From assembly GCA_022829145.1 (NCBI GenBank), contig CM040743.1:450001-514000 (forward strand): 64,000 nt of DNA. Direction: 5' to 3'. The translations under genes were made by a program, and so were the position numbers. Positions 1 through 13,400 of this stretch are shown here, one piece after another. Source of the DNA: Albula goreensis. Lineage: Eukaryota > Chordata > Actinopteri > Albuliformes > Albulidae. The notes beneath the pieces are model-generated. The model was not told the DNA's origin. It was given only the letters and a program-made list of their open reading frames with translations, and searched no databases. Position 1 is the stretch's first letter. Every line of letters begins with the position of its first letter.

Positions 1-790
1 AGGATGTCTAGAAATGAAAGTACAAAACCTCTAACAGGGTCCGTGCTGATTGGATGCTGAGGGGAAATGGAACTGTAACTGGAACGCCGCGCAGACATAC
101 GGGCCAGGAGTGAGATTGGTTGGTTTGGCCAGTACTGAAGCAGGATTGGTTGGTTTGGCCGGTGGTGGAGCAGGATTGGTTGGTTTGGCCGGTGGTGGAG
201 CAGGATTTGTTGGGGCGGTGATGGGGCTTCTGGACTCACCAAGTGCAGGCACAGAGGTGGGAGGGGCTGGTGGGTGGGGGCGGGGCCTGGGGCCATCGTT
301 GGAGCTGGAGTGGCATGGTGCTACACCAGTAGTTTGGGTTGAGTATCGAGGGGGAGGGGCTTGGGGTCAGGTGGAGCAGCCAAAGCTTGGGTTAAAGAGA
401 CTCAGAAAATCTATGAGAGAGAGAGACAGGAAGAGGGAGAGAGAGAAAGAGAGGGGGGAGTGAGAGAGTGATATGGAGAGTCAGGGTCTTTCACAGACGG
501 ATATGTAACCATGTAATTTGTGGAGGTTTCATGTCTGACGTATGGAGATTTTTGGATTGAAAGCGATTTAATGATGCCTCTTGTGAGAGTTCAGTCAGGT
601 GCTGCAGGTGAGACAGTGTGCCTGACTCAGGGTCACATGACCGTTGCTATGAAACCATTTGAGCCGGGCAGAGTAACCTTTTGATGAGGAGCTAATTTAA
701 CACAGGACGTTGCACACGCCCAAACTGTTTGAGGTGATTCTGAAGGCAGGTTTGTTTACTGTGACCCACTGTCTCTCCCCTCCCCCCCTG
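1..790. other. mpz downstream flank, no gene seen
   Basis: It contains three copies of a 30-bp unit (ggtttggccggtggtggagc core) at about 120-215 and a GA-rich stretch near 410-465. No coding signal was recognised. The mpz 3' UTR probably extends into it; ATTAAA on the minus strand at about 566-571 is a weak poly(A) candidate. Confidence 0.5.
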
Positions 791-795
791 TCCTA

Positions 796-1000
796 TCAGA
801 GGGCTAGCTTGTTTGCGAGCAGGGCCAGGAAGCTGGGTGACTTTTTGGGGGCGCCTCCCTCCTGCCCCTCGCCCTTGGTGAGCTCCAGCTCGATGGTCAT
901 GAGTACCCTGCGGCCCTCTGGGGACCCTTCCCCCCCCCTCCCGCTGTCTCTGCTGTGCTGTGGTTTTGTGGGGGGACCCTAGCTCTCTGCTCCCCGAATC
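796..1000 (-). other. mpz: Candidate L-MPZ-like readthrough extension of mpz
   Basis: Past the TAG stop the minus strand reads RRVLMTIELELTKGEG and then APKKSPSFLALLANKLAL before TGA at 796-798. This resembles the mammalian L-MPZ tail produced by stop-codon readthrough, which as I recall has a V-I-E-M-E-L-R-K stretch and a KSPS motif. The reading frame is one base off from the TAG because of a run of nine G on the minus strand (C9 at 930-938); eight would restore it. Whether this is assembly error, polymorphism or loss cannot be decided here. The bases after the TAG (gattcg) are not the CUA context known to promote readthrough. Confidence 0.5.
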
Positions 1001-1093
1001 CTATTTCTTATCCTTGCGAGACTCCTGCTTCTTCTTTTCGGAGGCCGAGGCCTTCAGTTTGGACTGGTCCAGCGCGGCGTAGAGGGCAGGACC
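1001..1093 (-). CDS. mpz: mpz exon 6 (C-terminal tail, stop TAG)
   Basis: It encodes GPALYAALDQSKLKASASEK and ends ESRKDKK-TAG. The tyrosine motif (ALYAALD) and the final RKDKK match the P0 tail. The acceptor follows a C-rich tract. Confidence 0.93.
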   Translation of the reverse strand, partial: GPALYAALDQSKLKASASEKKKQESRKDKK

Positions 1094-1688
1094 CTGGGGG
1101 AGGAACGGGGAGACGGGGAGAGTCACTTTAGAAGGACAGGAAAGAGAGGGGGGGCACTCTCCAGGGCTGTGGGGAGAAAACGGGCAGTCAGTCAGAGAGA
1201 GAGAGAGACACACCTGAGCTACATGCCACACCCTCACACCTGGAGCATACCTGCAGCACACCTGGGACACACCCCAGTCCACCTTTTTAATCAAATTTCT
1301 AACTTTAGGCTTTTCAATACAATCACATACAGAGTGACTTTGACGTCCTTCCTTCACACAGCTGGATATTTTCTGTAGTGATTCAGGTAAAACGGCTTGC
1401 TCAAGGGTGCAGCAGTGTGTGCGCCCCCCTCTGCTTACACTGTTTCATAATTACATCTACACGCCATCTGACAAAGGGCCAGAAATACATGATGTTCATT
1501 TGTAATATTTCTGAGTGGTGGTTTTACACACTGATGGCACACAGGCCAGCATTGTATTTTCTTAATTAGCCATTTTATCAGATTACTCATAATGTAAGAA
1601 CAGAGGGGATGCTGAGAGAGGCAGAGGGAAGAGACAGAGAGACAGGGAGGGAGGGAGAGAGAGAGACACACAGAGAGAATGAGGAAGG

Positions 1689-1719
<31 letters not shown>

Positions 1720-4636
1720 TGCTCATTGTTAGATACACACAGAGCAATCTCAGGTTCACTGTTCACAGTCCAGCTGTATAAATTGGTAGGTAAATCTGTG
1801 AGCTGTGAATGGGGCATTACTGCTGGAAATGCACTTAGGTACTTAGCCCCAGCTGGAAACTCATTCTGGGGGTCATTCTAACTACAGCTCTGCACCTGCG
1901 ACAGAGGAGAGATTGAGTGAGTGAGTGAGTGAGTGAGTGAGTGAGTGAGTGAGTGAGTGAGTGAGTGAGTGAGGACAGTGGGATGGAAGGACGTGAAACC
2001 CCAGTGCATGCTGGGTGTGTTACTATGGAAACCCCAGTGCATCCTGGGTATGTTACTGTGGAAATCCCAGTGCATCCTGGGTAGGTTACTGTGGAAACCG
2101 CAATGCATGCTGGGTACTTTACTGTGAAAATCCCAATACATACTGGGTAGGTAACTGTGGAAACCCCAGTGCATGCTGGGTATGTTACTATGGAAACCCC
2201 AGTGCATGATGGGTATGTTACTGTGAAAACCCCAGTGCATGATGGGTATGTTATTGTGGAAACCCCAGTGCATGATGGGTATGTTACTGTGGAAACCCCA
2301 GTGCATGCTGGGTATGTTACTATGGAACCCCCAGTGCATGCTGGGTATGTTACTATGGAAACCCCTGTGCATGCTGGGTATGTTACTGAGGAAACCCAAG
2401 TGCATGCTGGTAGAGACCTGTGGAAAGAGAGGACTGCTGAGCTCCTGCAGAATAAAAACAGAGCAGGGGAAGAACAGAGATAGAGAGGGAAGAGGAATAC
2501 AAGAATGACTAAAGAGAGGAAAGAATAGACAGAAAGACATGTGGAGGAGAAGAAACGAGGAAGGGAGGGTTAGTGCAGTTGAATACTGAGGTAGACACAA
2601 AGGCACAAATTAGCCTTTAACCTTTAACCCAGCCACAAACCATGTGACCCATCCCTCTGGCCTACATGTTCATACTATGACAGCACTACTACATGGACCA
2701 TCATTCTCACAGAATTAAACAGAATTAAAGTACTTCATATGAATGTACTGGCTGGATAAAGGTGTCTGTGCCAAAACACATCATCTCTCAGCACAGTCCT
2801 AATGATCACTTGCAAAGTGTTCTTCTGTGTATCTCACATTTTTACTTTTAATTTGTGTAAATATATTTTGGAGATACACAGGAGAATTGGTACACTTGTG
2901 TTTCAGTGTGCAATACTTTGTCTGAGTGCCATGGAGGTGGTGGTACTCAAATGGCAATTAGAGAATAAATTACACGTTAGAGATATATTTCAATACATTT
3001 TCATATGCATTTTAATGCATCTTTAATATTTGTAGTGTAGGTTTGTGTAATTGCGAGCTGATGTGCATTTATGCAGTGGTTGTGTTGTGTGTAGTTGTGC
3101 AGTGGTTGTGTTGTGTGTAGTTGTGCAGTGGTTGTGTTGTGTGTAGTTGTGCAGTGGTTGTGTTGTGTGTAGTTGTGCAGTGGTTGTGTTGTGTGTAGTT
3201 GTGCAGTGGTTGTGTTGTGTGTAGTTGTGTAGTGGTTGTGTTGTGTGTAGTTGTGCAGTGGTTGTGTTGTGTGTAGTTGTGCAGTGGTTGTGTTGTGTGT
3301 AGTTGTGCAGTGGTTGTGTTGTGTGTAGTTGTGCAGTGGTTGTGTTGTGTGTAGTTGTGTAGTGGTTGTGTTGTGTGTAGTTGTGCAGTGGTTGTGTTGT
3401 GTGTAGTTGTTTAGCACACTGACCTGTCTTTGCTGTGACCCTTCTTTGCCTTTTGCTTTCTTCCCATGCTTACTGAAAGAGCAGAGAGGGAGAATCAGAC
3501 ACATGGAGCACATGAGCACAGCAGGGCAAACTGCACCACACATGTGGATTTACTCTCTTAACCAGAGAACTAAAAATGTGAGAGGACAAGTGTGTATTCT
3601 CCTGTGAGCAATAAAGCTGGCTAAAAGCAGATCACTACATATGCTACACCACTAAAGCACTAATGTAATTTAACTATGCTAACTGAGCTAAAATAAAAAC
3701 CTAGCACAAATAATACATACATAATAAGAATATTTAAAATGCTATTGGGAAATATGAGAGGAAAAACAGGCTTTTGGACAGGTGCAGACAGTAGGACAGG
3801 TTTAGGCAGGTGCAGACAGTAGGACAGGTTTAGGCAGGTGCAGACAGTGGGACAGGTTTAGGCAGGTGCAGACAGTAGGACAGGTTGAGGCAGGTGCAGA
3901 CAGTAGGACAGGTTGAGGCAGGTGCAGACAGTAGGACAGGTTTAGGCAGGTGCAGACAGTAGGACAGGTTTAGGCAGGTGCAGACAGTAGGACAGGTTTA
4001 GGCAGGTACAGACAGTAGGACAGGTTTAGGCAGGTACAGACAGTAGGACAGGTTGAGGCAGGTGCAGACAGTAGGACAGGTTTAGGCAGGTGCAGACAGT
4101 AGGACAGGTTGAGGCAGGTATAGACAGTAGGACAGGTTTAGGCCGGTATAGACAGTAGGACAGGTTTAGGCAGGTACAGACAGTAGGACAGGTTTAGGCA
4201 GGTGCAGACAGTAGGACAGGTTTAGGCAGGTGCAGACAGTAGGACAGGTTTAGGCAGGTACAGACAGTAGGACAGGTTGAGGCAGGTACAGACAGTAGGA
4301 CAGGTTGAGGCAGGTGCAGACAGTAGGACAGGTTGAGGCAGGTGCAGACAGTAGACAGTAGGACAGGTTGAGGCCGGTATAGACAGTAGGACAGGTTTAG
4401 GCAGGTATAGACAGTAGGACAGGTTTAGGCCGGTATAGACAGTAGGACAGGTTTAGGCCGGTATAGGCACCTGACACTGAGGTTGAAGACTCTGCGGGCC
4501 ACCAGGAACCTCATTAGATAGTAAATCACCACAATTAGGACCAGCAGTCCCAAAACTGCCCCGATGATGGCGCCAGTGATCACTCCAGCCTGGACAGGCA
4601 CTGGCATGAGGAAGGAGAGAGAGACATTAACACTGC

Positions 4637-4682
<46 letters not shown>

Positions 4683-4691
4683 TAACACTGC

Positions 4692-4747
<56 letters not shown>

Positions 4748-4802
4748 TAACACTGCACTGAGAGAGAGAGGAGAGAGAGAGAGAGAGAGACATTAACACT
4801 GC

Positions 4803-4840
<38 letters not shown>

Positions 4841-4890
4841 TAACACTGCACTGAGAGAGAGAGAGAGAGAGAGAGAGACATTAACACTGC

Positions 4891-4942
<52 letters not shown>

Positions 4943-4951
4943 TAACACTGC

Positions 4952-4989
<38 letters not shown>

Positions 4990-4998
4990 TAACACTGC

Positions 4999-5042
<44 letters not shown>

Positions 5043-5051
5043 TAACACTGC

Positions 5052-5085
<34 letters not shown>

Positions 5086-5094
5086 TAACACTGC

Positions 5095-5132
<38 letters not shown>

Positions 5133-5141
5133 TAACACTGC

Positions 5142-5181
<40 letters not shown>

Positions 5182-5190
5182 TAACACTGC

Positions 5191-5234
<44 letters not shown>

Positions 5235-5243
5235 TAACACTGC

Positions 5244-5295
<52 letters not shown>

Positions 5296-5304
5296 TAACA
5301 CTGC

Positions 5305-5350
<46 letters not shown>

Positions 5351-5396
5351 TAACACTGCACTGAGAGAGAGAGAGAGAGAGAGACACGAACACCAC

Positions 5397-5458
<62 letters not shown>

Positions 5459-5467
5459 TAACACTGC

Positions 5468-5517
<50 letters not shown>

Positions 5518-5526
5518 GAACACCAC

Positions 5527-5582
<56 letters not shown>

Positions 5583-5591
5583 TAACACTGC

Positions 5592-5637
<46 letters not shown>

Positions 5638-5646
5638 TAACACTGC

Positions 5647-5682
<36 letters not shown>

Positions 5683-5691
5683 TAACACTGC

Positions 5692-5735
<44 letters not shown>

Positions 5736-8700
5736 TAACACTGCACTGAGAGAGAGAGAAAGCTTATAGAAAGGTTTGTAGGCAGAAAAACAATGAACAT
5801 TTTATTTGACATTGACATTGTGTGATTATTTGACACAATATTTGCTTTAAGAAAATTATTTAAATTTTTTGAAGCAATTCTGCTGGAACTGAGCCCTGAC
5901 AGTAAATTAAGAATGTTCTGGACACTTAGAACATCAAACGCAACATACAGTACTGATACATTACTAACTGCAGAAATCTCCATTTGCTCCACCAGGAGAA
6001 GTGAACTGAAATAGAAGTCCAACATGACATTCTGTGACATTAAAAGGCTCATTTAAATATGTATACCTATTATTGTTTTGCTCAAAATATTCAAATCAGT
6101 ATTTAAATTGGCTGCTCAGGGGTGAAGTGTGGCTTCTGCCTGCAAAGTGAATCCCTGTTACACAGTTCTGCTCAACTTCCCTGATTTAAACATGGATGTG
6201 GGCACATCTACACTCATCAGTAAAACTCCAAAAAATAAGTATTACATTTGGAAAGCACCTAAAAATCAGCATCTCACATTCATTGCACTGGAAGGCCCTG
6301 AATGCCTCCAGAGCCTGCTGTAACCCAACCTCCAGAGCCTGCTGTAACCCAACCTCCAGAGCCTGCTGTAACCCAACCCCCAGAGCCTGCTGTAACCCAA
6401 CCCAACCCCCAGAGCCTGCTGTAACCCAACCCCCAGAGCCTGCTGTAACCCAACCCAACCCCCAGAGATTGCTCTAACCCACCCCCCAGAGACTGCTGTA
6501 ACCCAACCTCCAGAGCCTGCTGTAACCCAACCCACAGAGCCTGCTGTATCCCAACCCAACCCCCAGAGATTGCTCTAACCCAACCCAACCCCCAGAGCCT
6601 GCTGTAACCCAACCCTCAGAGCCTGCTGTAACCCAACCCCAGAGACTGCTGTAACCCAACCCCTAGAGCCTACTGTAACCCAACCCAACCCCCAGAGCCT
6701 GCTGTAACCCGACCCAACCCCCAGATCCTGCTCTAATCCAAGCCAACCCCCAGAGCCTGCTCCAACCCAACCTCCAGAGCCTGCTCTAATCCAAGCTAAC
6801 CCCCAGAGCCTGCTCTAACCCAACCTCCAGAGCCTGCTCTAACCCAACCTCCAGAGCCTGCTCTAACCCAACCTCCAGAGCCTGCTCTAATCCAACCTCC
6901 AACCTCCAAACCTCCAGAGCCTGCTCTAACCCAACCTCCAGAGCCTGCTCTAATCCAACCTCCAGAGCCTGCTCTAACCCAACCTCCAGAGCTGCACTTC
7001 CTCATGGAATGTTAGATATACAGAAAAGAGAGAACATTTTTTGTCCAATTTGAAAACAATTTACTCAGACTTCCCAAGGTGTTTTTGGGAGAGACAGAAA
7101 GATTGTGGGTGTTGCAGTATCCATGGAAACATGCTTTTAAACTATCTCCTGCATGATGCGTATGAGGAGGAAGAGGAAGAGGAAGGCCATACGTTTATCG
7201 AACACCAGCAGCCGAACGCTGGAGGGGCGCCCCACAATGTCGGGAGGGTTCTTGGCATCGCAGGTGAAGGTGCCGTTGTCGCTGTAGTCCAGGTTCTTGA
7301 TTAGAATGGAGCCATCCCGGCGCTGGGGGTTCCCCACAAACTCCAGCCGGTCCCTAAACGGGCCCTTATTGTCCAGGTACGGGAGGCCCCCAGTATAGTG
7401 GAATATCTGGGGGGACACATCGTTCATTACACTGGACACCGGAACTACAGACACACGGGCCACTGGGACTACAGACACACAGACCACTGGGACTACAGAC
7501 ACACTGGACACTGGGACTACAGACACACAGACCACTGGGACAACAGACACAGTGGACACCGGAACTACAGACACACAGGCCACTGGGACTACAGACACAC
7601 AGACCACTGGGACTACAGACACACTGGCCACTGGGACTACGGACACACAGACCACTGGGACTACAGACACACAGGCCACTGGGACTACAGACACACAGAC
7701 CACTGGGACTACAGACACACTGGACACTGGGACTACAGACACAGTGGACACCGGAACTACAGACACATAGGCCACTGGGACTACAGACACACAGACCACT
7801 GGGACTACAGACACACTGGACACTGGGACTACAGACACACAGACCACTGGGACTACAGACACACTGGACACCGGAGCTACAGACACACAGGCCACTGGGA
7901 TTATGGACACATAGACCACTGGGACTACAGACACACTGGACACTGGGACTACAGACACACTGGACACCGGAACTACAGACACACAGACCACTGGGACTAC
8001 AGACACACTGGACACCGGAGCTACAGACACACAGGCCACTGGGACTATGGACACATAGACCACTGGGACTACAGACACACTGGACACTGGGACTACAGAC
8101 ACACAGACCACTGGGACTACAGACACACAGGCCACTGGGACTACAGACACACAGACCACTGGGACTACAGACACACAGGCCACTGGGACTACAGACACAG
8201 TGGACACCGGAACTACAGACACACAGACCACTGGGACTACAGACACACTGGACACTGGGACTTCAGACAGACAGGCCAGGGGAGAGAGAGAAAGAGAGAG
8301 AAAAAGGAGGGAAGGAGGGGGAGAGAGAAAGGGGGAAGGAGAGGGAGAGAGAGGGAGAGAGAGAGAGAAAGGAGGGAGAGAGAGAGGGAGAGAGACAGAG
8401 GAAGGAGGGAGAGAGAGAGGGAGAGAGACAGAGGGACAGAGAGGTGGGCACGTACAGAGATGCTGTCTCTGGATCCGTCTGGGCGGTAGCTCCAGGAGAA
8501 GGTCACATCTTCAGAGGTCCAGCGCCAGGAGAAGAAGGAACAGGACAGCCTGACCTCTGACCCCACCAGGGCGTGCCGCTCCCAGCCTGTGTAGATCACT
8601 ATGGCCTGGGACTGTGGAGCTGGAGAGACAGCACAGTCACTGCACTCTACAGGCACAGAGTTACCACAGTCACTGCGCTCTACAGGCACAGAGTTACCAC

Positions 8701-10358
8701 AGTCACTGTGCTCTACAGGCACAGAGTTACCACAGTCACTGCGCTCTAGGCACAGAGTTACAGTCACTGTGCTCTACAGGCACAGAGTTACCACAGTCAC
8801 TGCGCTCTACAGGCACAGAGTTACCACAGTCACTGCACTCTACAGGCACAGAGTTACCACAGTCACTGCGCTCTACAGGCACAGAGTTACCACAGTCACT
8901 GCGCTCTACAGGCACAGAGTTACCACAGTCACTACGCTCTAAAGGCACTGAGTTACCACAGTCACTGCGCTCTACAGGCACAGAGTTACCACAGTCACTA
9001 CGCTCTAAAGGCACTGAGTTACCACAGTCACTGCGCTCTACAGGCACAGAGTTACCACAGTCACCACTCTCTACAGGCACAGAGTTACCACAGTCACTGC
9101 GCTCTACAGGCACAGAGTTACCACAGTCACCACTCTCTACAGGCACAGAGTTACCACAGTCACCACTCTCTACAGGCACAGAGTTACCACAGTCACTGCG
9201 CTCTACAGGCACAACATTGTATAACCTCTCACCTGTCTGTCTGTGCACAATAAAACTGCTCACCTGTCTGTACAGTTTAAATAGCCATTAAACAATGATT
9301 AAGTGGTTAATAAATCATACTGTATTTTCCTGCTAACGCAAACATAAACCATGTTGTTACCAATGTGCAATTATGTAATATAATATTTTACATATTACAT
9401 AACAAAATATAGCTCCAACAAATATAAGGCAAAAAAAATAAATTTTAATGTTTCATTCAAATTTGGCTCAAACAAGAAACTGGCTTCAATAATTTCCACA
9501 GATCAGTTGTGTTGTGGTGATCTAATTCACTACACAATATGTTCAAACTGAACAGTGGGATGTAAAATCCTGAACCCTGACGGTCAGGAAAGCAGATGAA
9601 ATAAAGCAATTATGTTAAACTACAGCATTAAAAGGTAAAAGGAGGTTTAAAAGGGGTTTCAGTTGGACTGTGTGTAGAGTAATGTTTGTTAGTTAAACCC
9701 CACACATTTTGGAAATTGTAAAGATTTCAACGAATGTGATTACTGTCTGGACTTTAGTGAGCCTACTTGTTAAGGGCCCTGTGGTTTGTGTGGTTATCAA
9801 AAGCAGAGGGAAGAGAGATTGTTGGTTGCCAGTTTGCTAGCTATAATGCTATCTTACATTATACCTGCATATGTGCACGTGACCGTTGCATTCACTATTT
9901 TTAAAAATGCCTTTTACTTTAATTCAAATGCATATTTTAGGTCTACTTCCTGTAAACCCTTTAGCTGTGACTGCAGATGATATATGCAAGCTAGGTTACC
10001 ACAGCGGCTAGCCCATCATTGCTCTTATCAAATATTTAGGCCAACTACATCTAAATAATTTAAAGGAGACTTTGTATTTAACTAAACATGTTTTTATTTA
10101 GTAAAATCAATACATTTTATCCTCCCACCAGACAGGAACGTGGTCCAGATAGTAGCCCACCAACACCCCAAGCAGTTAGTGCGCATGCATTAAAACAGCA
10201 GCACTACCAGCAAAACCTACAGCAAAGGATGATAATAAATTATTTAAACTTCTAGTTTAGCTACCTTCTGACCAAATAATTTTAATTAATTATAACTGGA
10301 GGATGAAGTTTATTTAACAAGTCTCCATTTCATTCCGTTATGAGTAAAGAGCTAGGTA

Positions 10359-10425
<67 letters not shown>

Positions 10426-13400
10426 AAAATTGGACGGTTTTCATGTTAAATGTACAGAAACAACATAATATTAGCCATCTACCAACATTGGCTTTAGTAT
10501 GGAAGACACAGGCAACCGTTGGAGTGCATTTGTCGTGCAGCCGGAGCACTTTGCTGCCAGAAGCGATGACTCGAAGCAAGGGAGGTGCATTCATCTAAAT
10601 GGTGTGGTTAACATTTGCCAGAAGTAGATGGTGGAAACCTCAGAACTACCAGAGCGCATGAAAGACATTATTGTGAAATTGCAAAAAAAAAGAGAAATCG
10701 ATGCCAAGGAGAAACTATGATGTCAGTAATTCCCTGCTGGCGGCTTTGCAGTATGTGAAGAATCAGTTATTGTGTGCACTCAATTAATTGTGATGGCAAA
10801 GCCTGTGTGTTTTACTCCGCTGTCTTAGGGCTGAAATTTGATTGGCTGTTGCGTTCGCATTTGTATCAGTTTAGCTTGTGAATTGGGTTTATGTCAGATG
10901 TGATGCAGGACGGCCACACCACCCTGTACCCTTCTACTGTCACACTGCTGAAGCTAAGCAGCCACACCACCCTGTACCCTTCTACTGTCACACTGCTGAA
11001 GCTAAGCAGCCACACCACCCTGTACCCTTCTACTGTCACACTGCTGAAGCTAAGCAGCCACACCACCCTGTACCCTTCTACTGTCACACTACTGAAGCTA
11101 AGCAGCTATACCACCCTGTACCCTCCTACTGCCACACTGCTGAAGCTAAGCAGCTACACCACCCTGTACCCTTCTACTGTCACACTGCTAACATTACAGC
11201 AGCCACACCACCCCGTACCCTCCTACTGTCACACTGCTGAAGCTAAGCAGCCACACCGCCCTGTACCCTTCTACTGTCACACTGCTGAAGCTAAGCAGCC
11301 ACACCACCCCGTACCCTCCTACTGCCACACTGCTGAACCTAAGCAGCCACACCACCCTGTACCCTTCTACTGTCACACTGCTGAAGCTAAGCAGCCACAC
11401 CACCCTGTACCCTTCTACTGTCACACTGCTGAAGCTAAGCACACACCACCCTGTACCCTTCTACTGTCACACTGCTAACATTACAGCAGCCACACCACCC
11501 TGTACCCTTCTACTGTCACACTGCTGAAGCTAAGCAGCCACACCAACCTGTACCCTTCTACTGTCACACTGCAGACACTAAGCAGCCATACCACCCTGTA
11601 CCCTTCTACTGTCACACTGCTGAAGCTAAGCAGCTATACCACCCTGTACCCTCCTACTGCCACACTGCTGAAGCTAAGCAGCCACACCACCCTGTACCCT
11701 TCTACTGTCACAGTGCTGAAGCTAAGCAGCCACACCACCCTGTACCCTTCTACTGTCACACAGCTGAAGCTAAGCAGCCACACCACCCTGTACCCTTCTA
11801 CTGTCACACTGCTGAAGCTAAGCAGCCACACCACCCTGTACCCTTCTACTGTCACACTGCTGAAGCTAAGCAGGCATGTGAATTTGTTAGCAATAGTCGG
11901 ATGGGTTATTTGCTGGGAAAACAAAGTTTCTGTGGGCAGAGGTGTTGGTGGGCCAGTAGGGGGCACCCTTCCCCTCTGAACCAAACATAACTCCCATGTC
12001 TGAGCACAGAGATGGGGACACCATGCTGTGGGAGGTGCTGTCCTTCAGATGAGATTTTAAATCAAATTCCTTGCTTGCCATGGTAATTAAAGAGGTGAGG
12101 CTGTTAACCACGGTGCAGGTGTTGTACATTTCCCGACCAAAGTCTCCCCTCAAAGTCATACTCTCACATACTGTGATTCCCCAGGAGGTCCTCCTCTGAG
12201 CAAGAAGGACATCTCAATCTGTAAAAACACCTTTGTTTGGCTGCACATGCAATCTCATCACCAATACCTGGGCATGAAACATGCTTCTGCATTGCTGATT
12301 GATCTGGTAACACAAAATATGCTTTTTTGTATGTTCAGGGAAAATAAAAAGAAATGAGAATGTGTTCATTGGTGATGTAACACAGGAAAACAAAGTGCGC
12401 GGTCCACACAGAGGCTTATTCACTCAGCATTTGCTGCTCTCTGTACTGAAGCTAACCCCGTTGCAGCAGCTCAAGCACAGCACTCCATCCACACTCACAG
12501 AGACCTGCTGCTCTCTGCCCGTACAGACTGTAACCTCACACTCACAGAGACCTGCTGCTCTCTGCCCGTACAGACTGTAACCTCACACTCACAGAGACCT
12601 GCTGCTCTCTGCCCGTACAGACTGTAACCTCACACTCACAGAGACCTGCTGCTCTCTGCCCGTACAGACTATAACCTCACACTCACAGAGACCTGCTGCT
12701 CTCTGCTTGTACAGACTGTAACCTCACACTCACAGAGACCTGCTGCTCTCTGCCCGTACAGACTGCAACCTCACACTCACAGAGACCTGCTGCTCTCTGC
12801 CCGTACAGACTGTATCCTCACACTCACAGAGACCTGCTGCTCTCTGCCCGTACAGACTGTAACCTCACACTCACAGAGACCTGCTGCTCTCTGCCCGTAC
12901 AGACTATAACCTCACACTCACAGAGACCTGCTGCTCTCTGCCCGTACAGACTGTAACCTCACACTCACAGAGACCTGCTGCTCTCTGCCTGTACAGACTG
13001 TAACCTCACACTCACAGAGACCTGCTGCTCTCTGCCTGTACAGACTGTAACCTCACACTCACAGAGACCTTCTGCTCTCTGCCCGTACAGACTGTAACCT
13101 CACACTCACAGAGACCTGCTGCTCTCTGCCTGTACAGTCTGTAACCTCACACTCACAGAGACATGCTGCTCACTGCAGGCACAGACTGTATCCTCACACT
13201 CACAGAGACATGCTGCTCACTGCAGGCACAGACTGTGATGCTGTGCTTTCTCTGTAAATATCGGGATGCCATAATAAACTGGCACACTGATATCTCCATC
13301 TCCACTGCCTCAGCATCTCAGCTCTCTCCTCATAACATGCATTTCATTACATTACGGTCATTTAGCAGACACCTGCATCCACAGAAATTTAAAACACCAG

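Noticed and set aside
7137..8489. Long repeats such as VSVVPVVC (-) and HWDYRHTG (+)
   Set aside because: The true coding part is only mpz exon 3 (7193-7406); the rest is the intronic 24-bp array.
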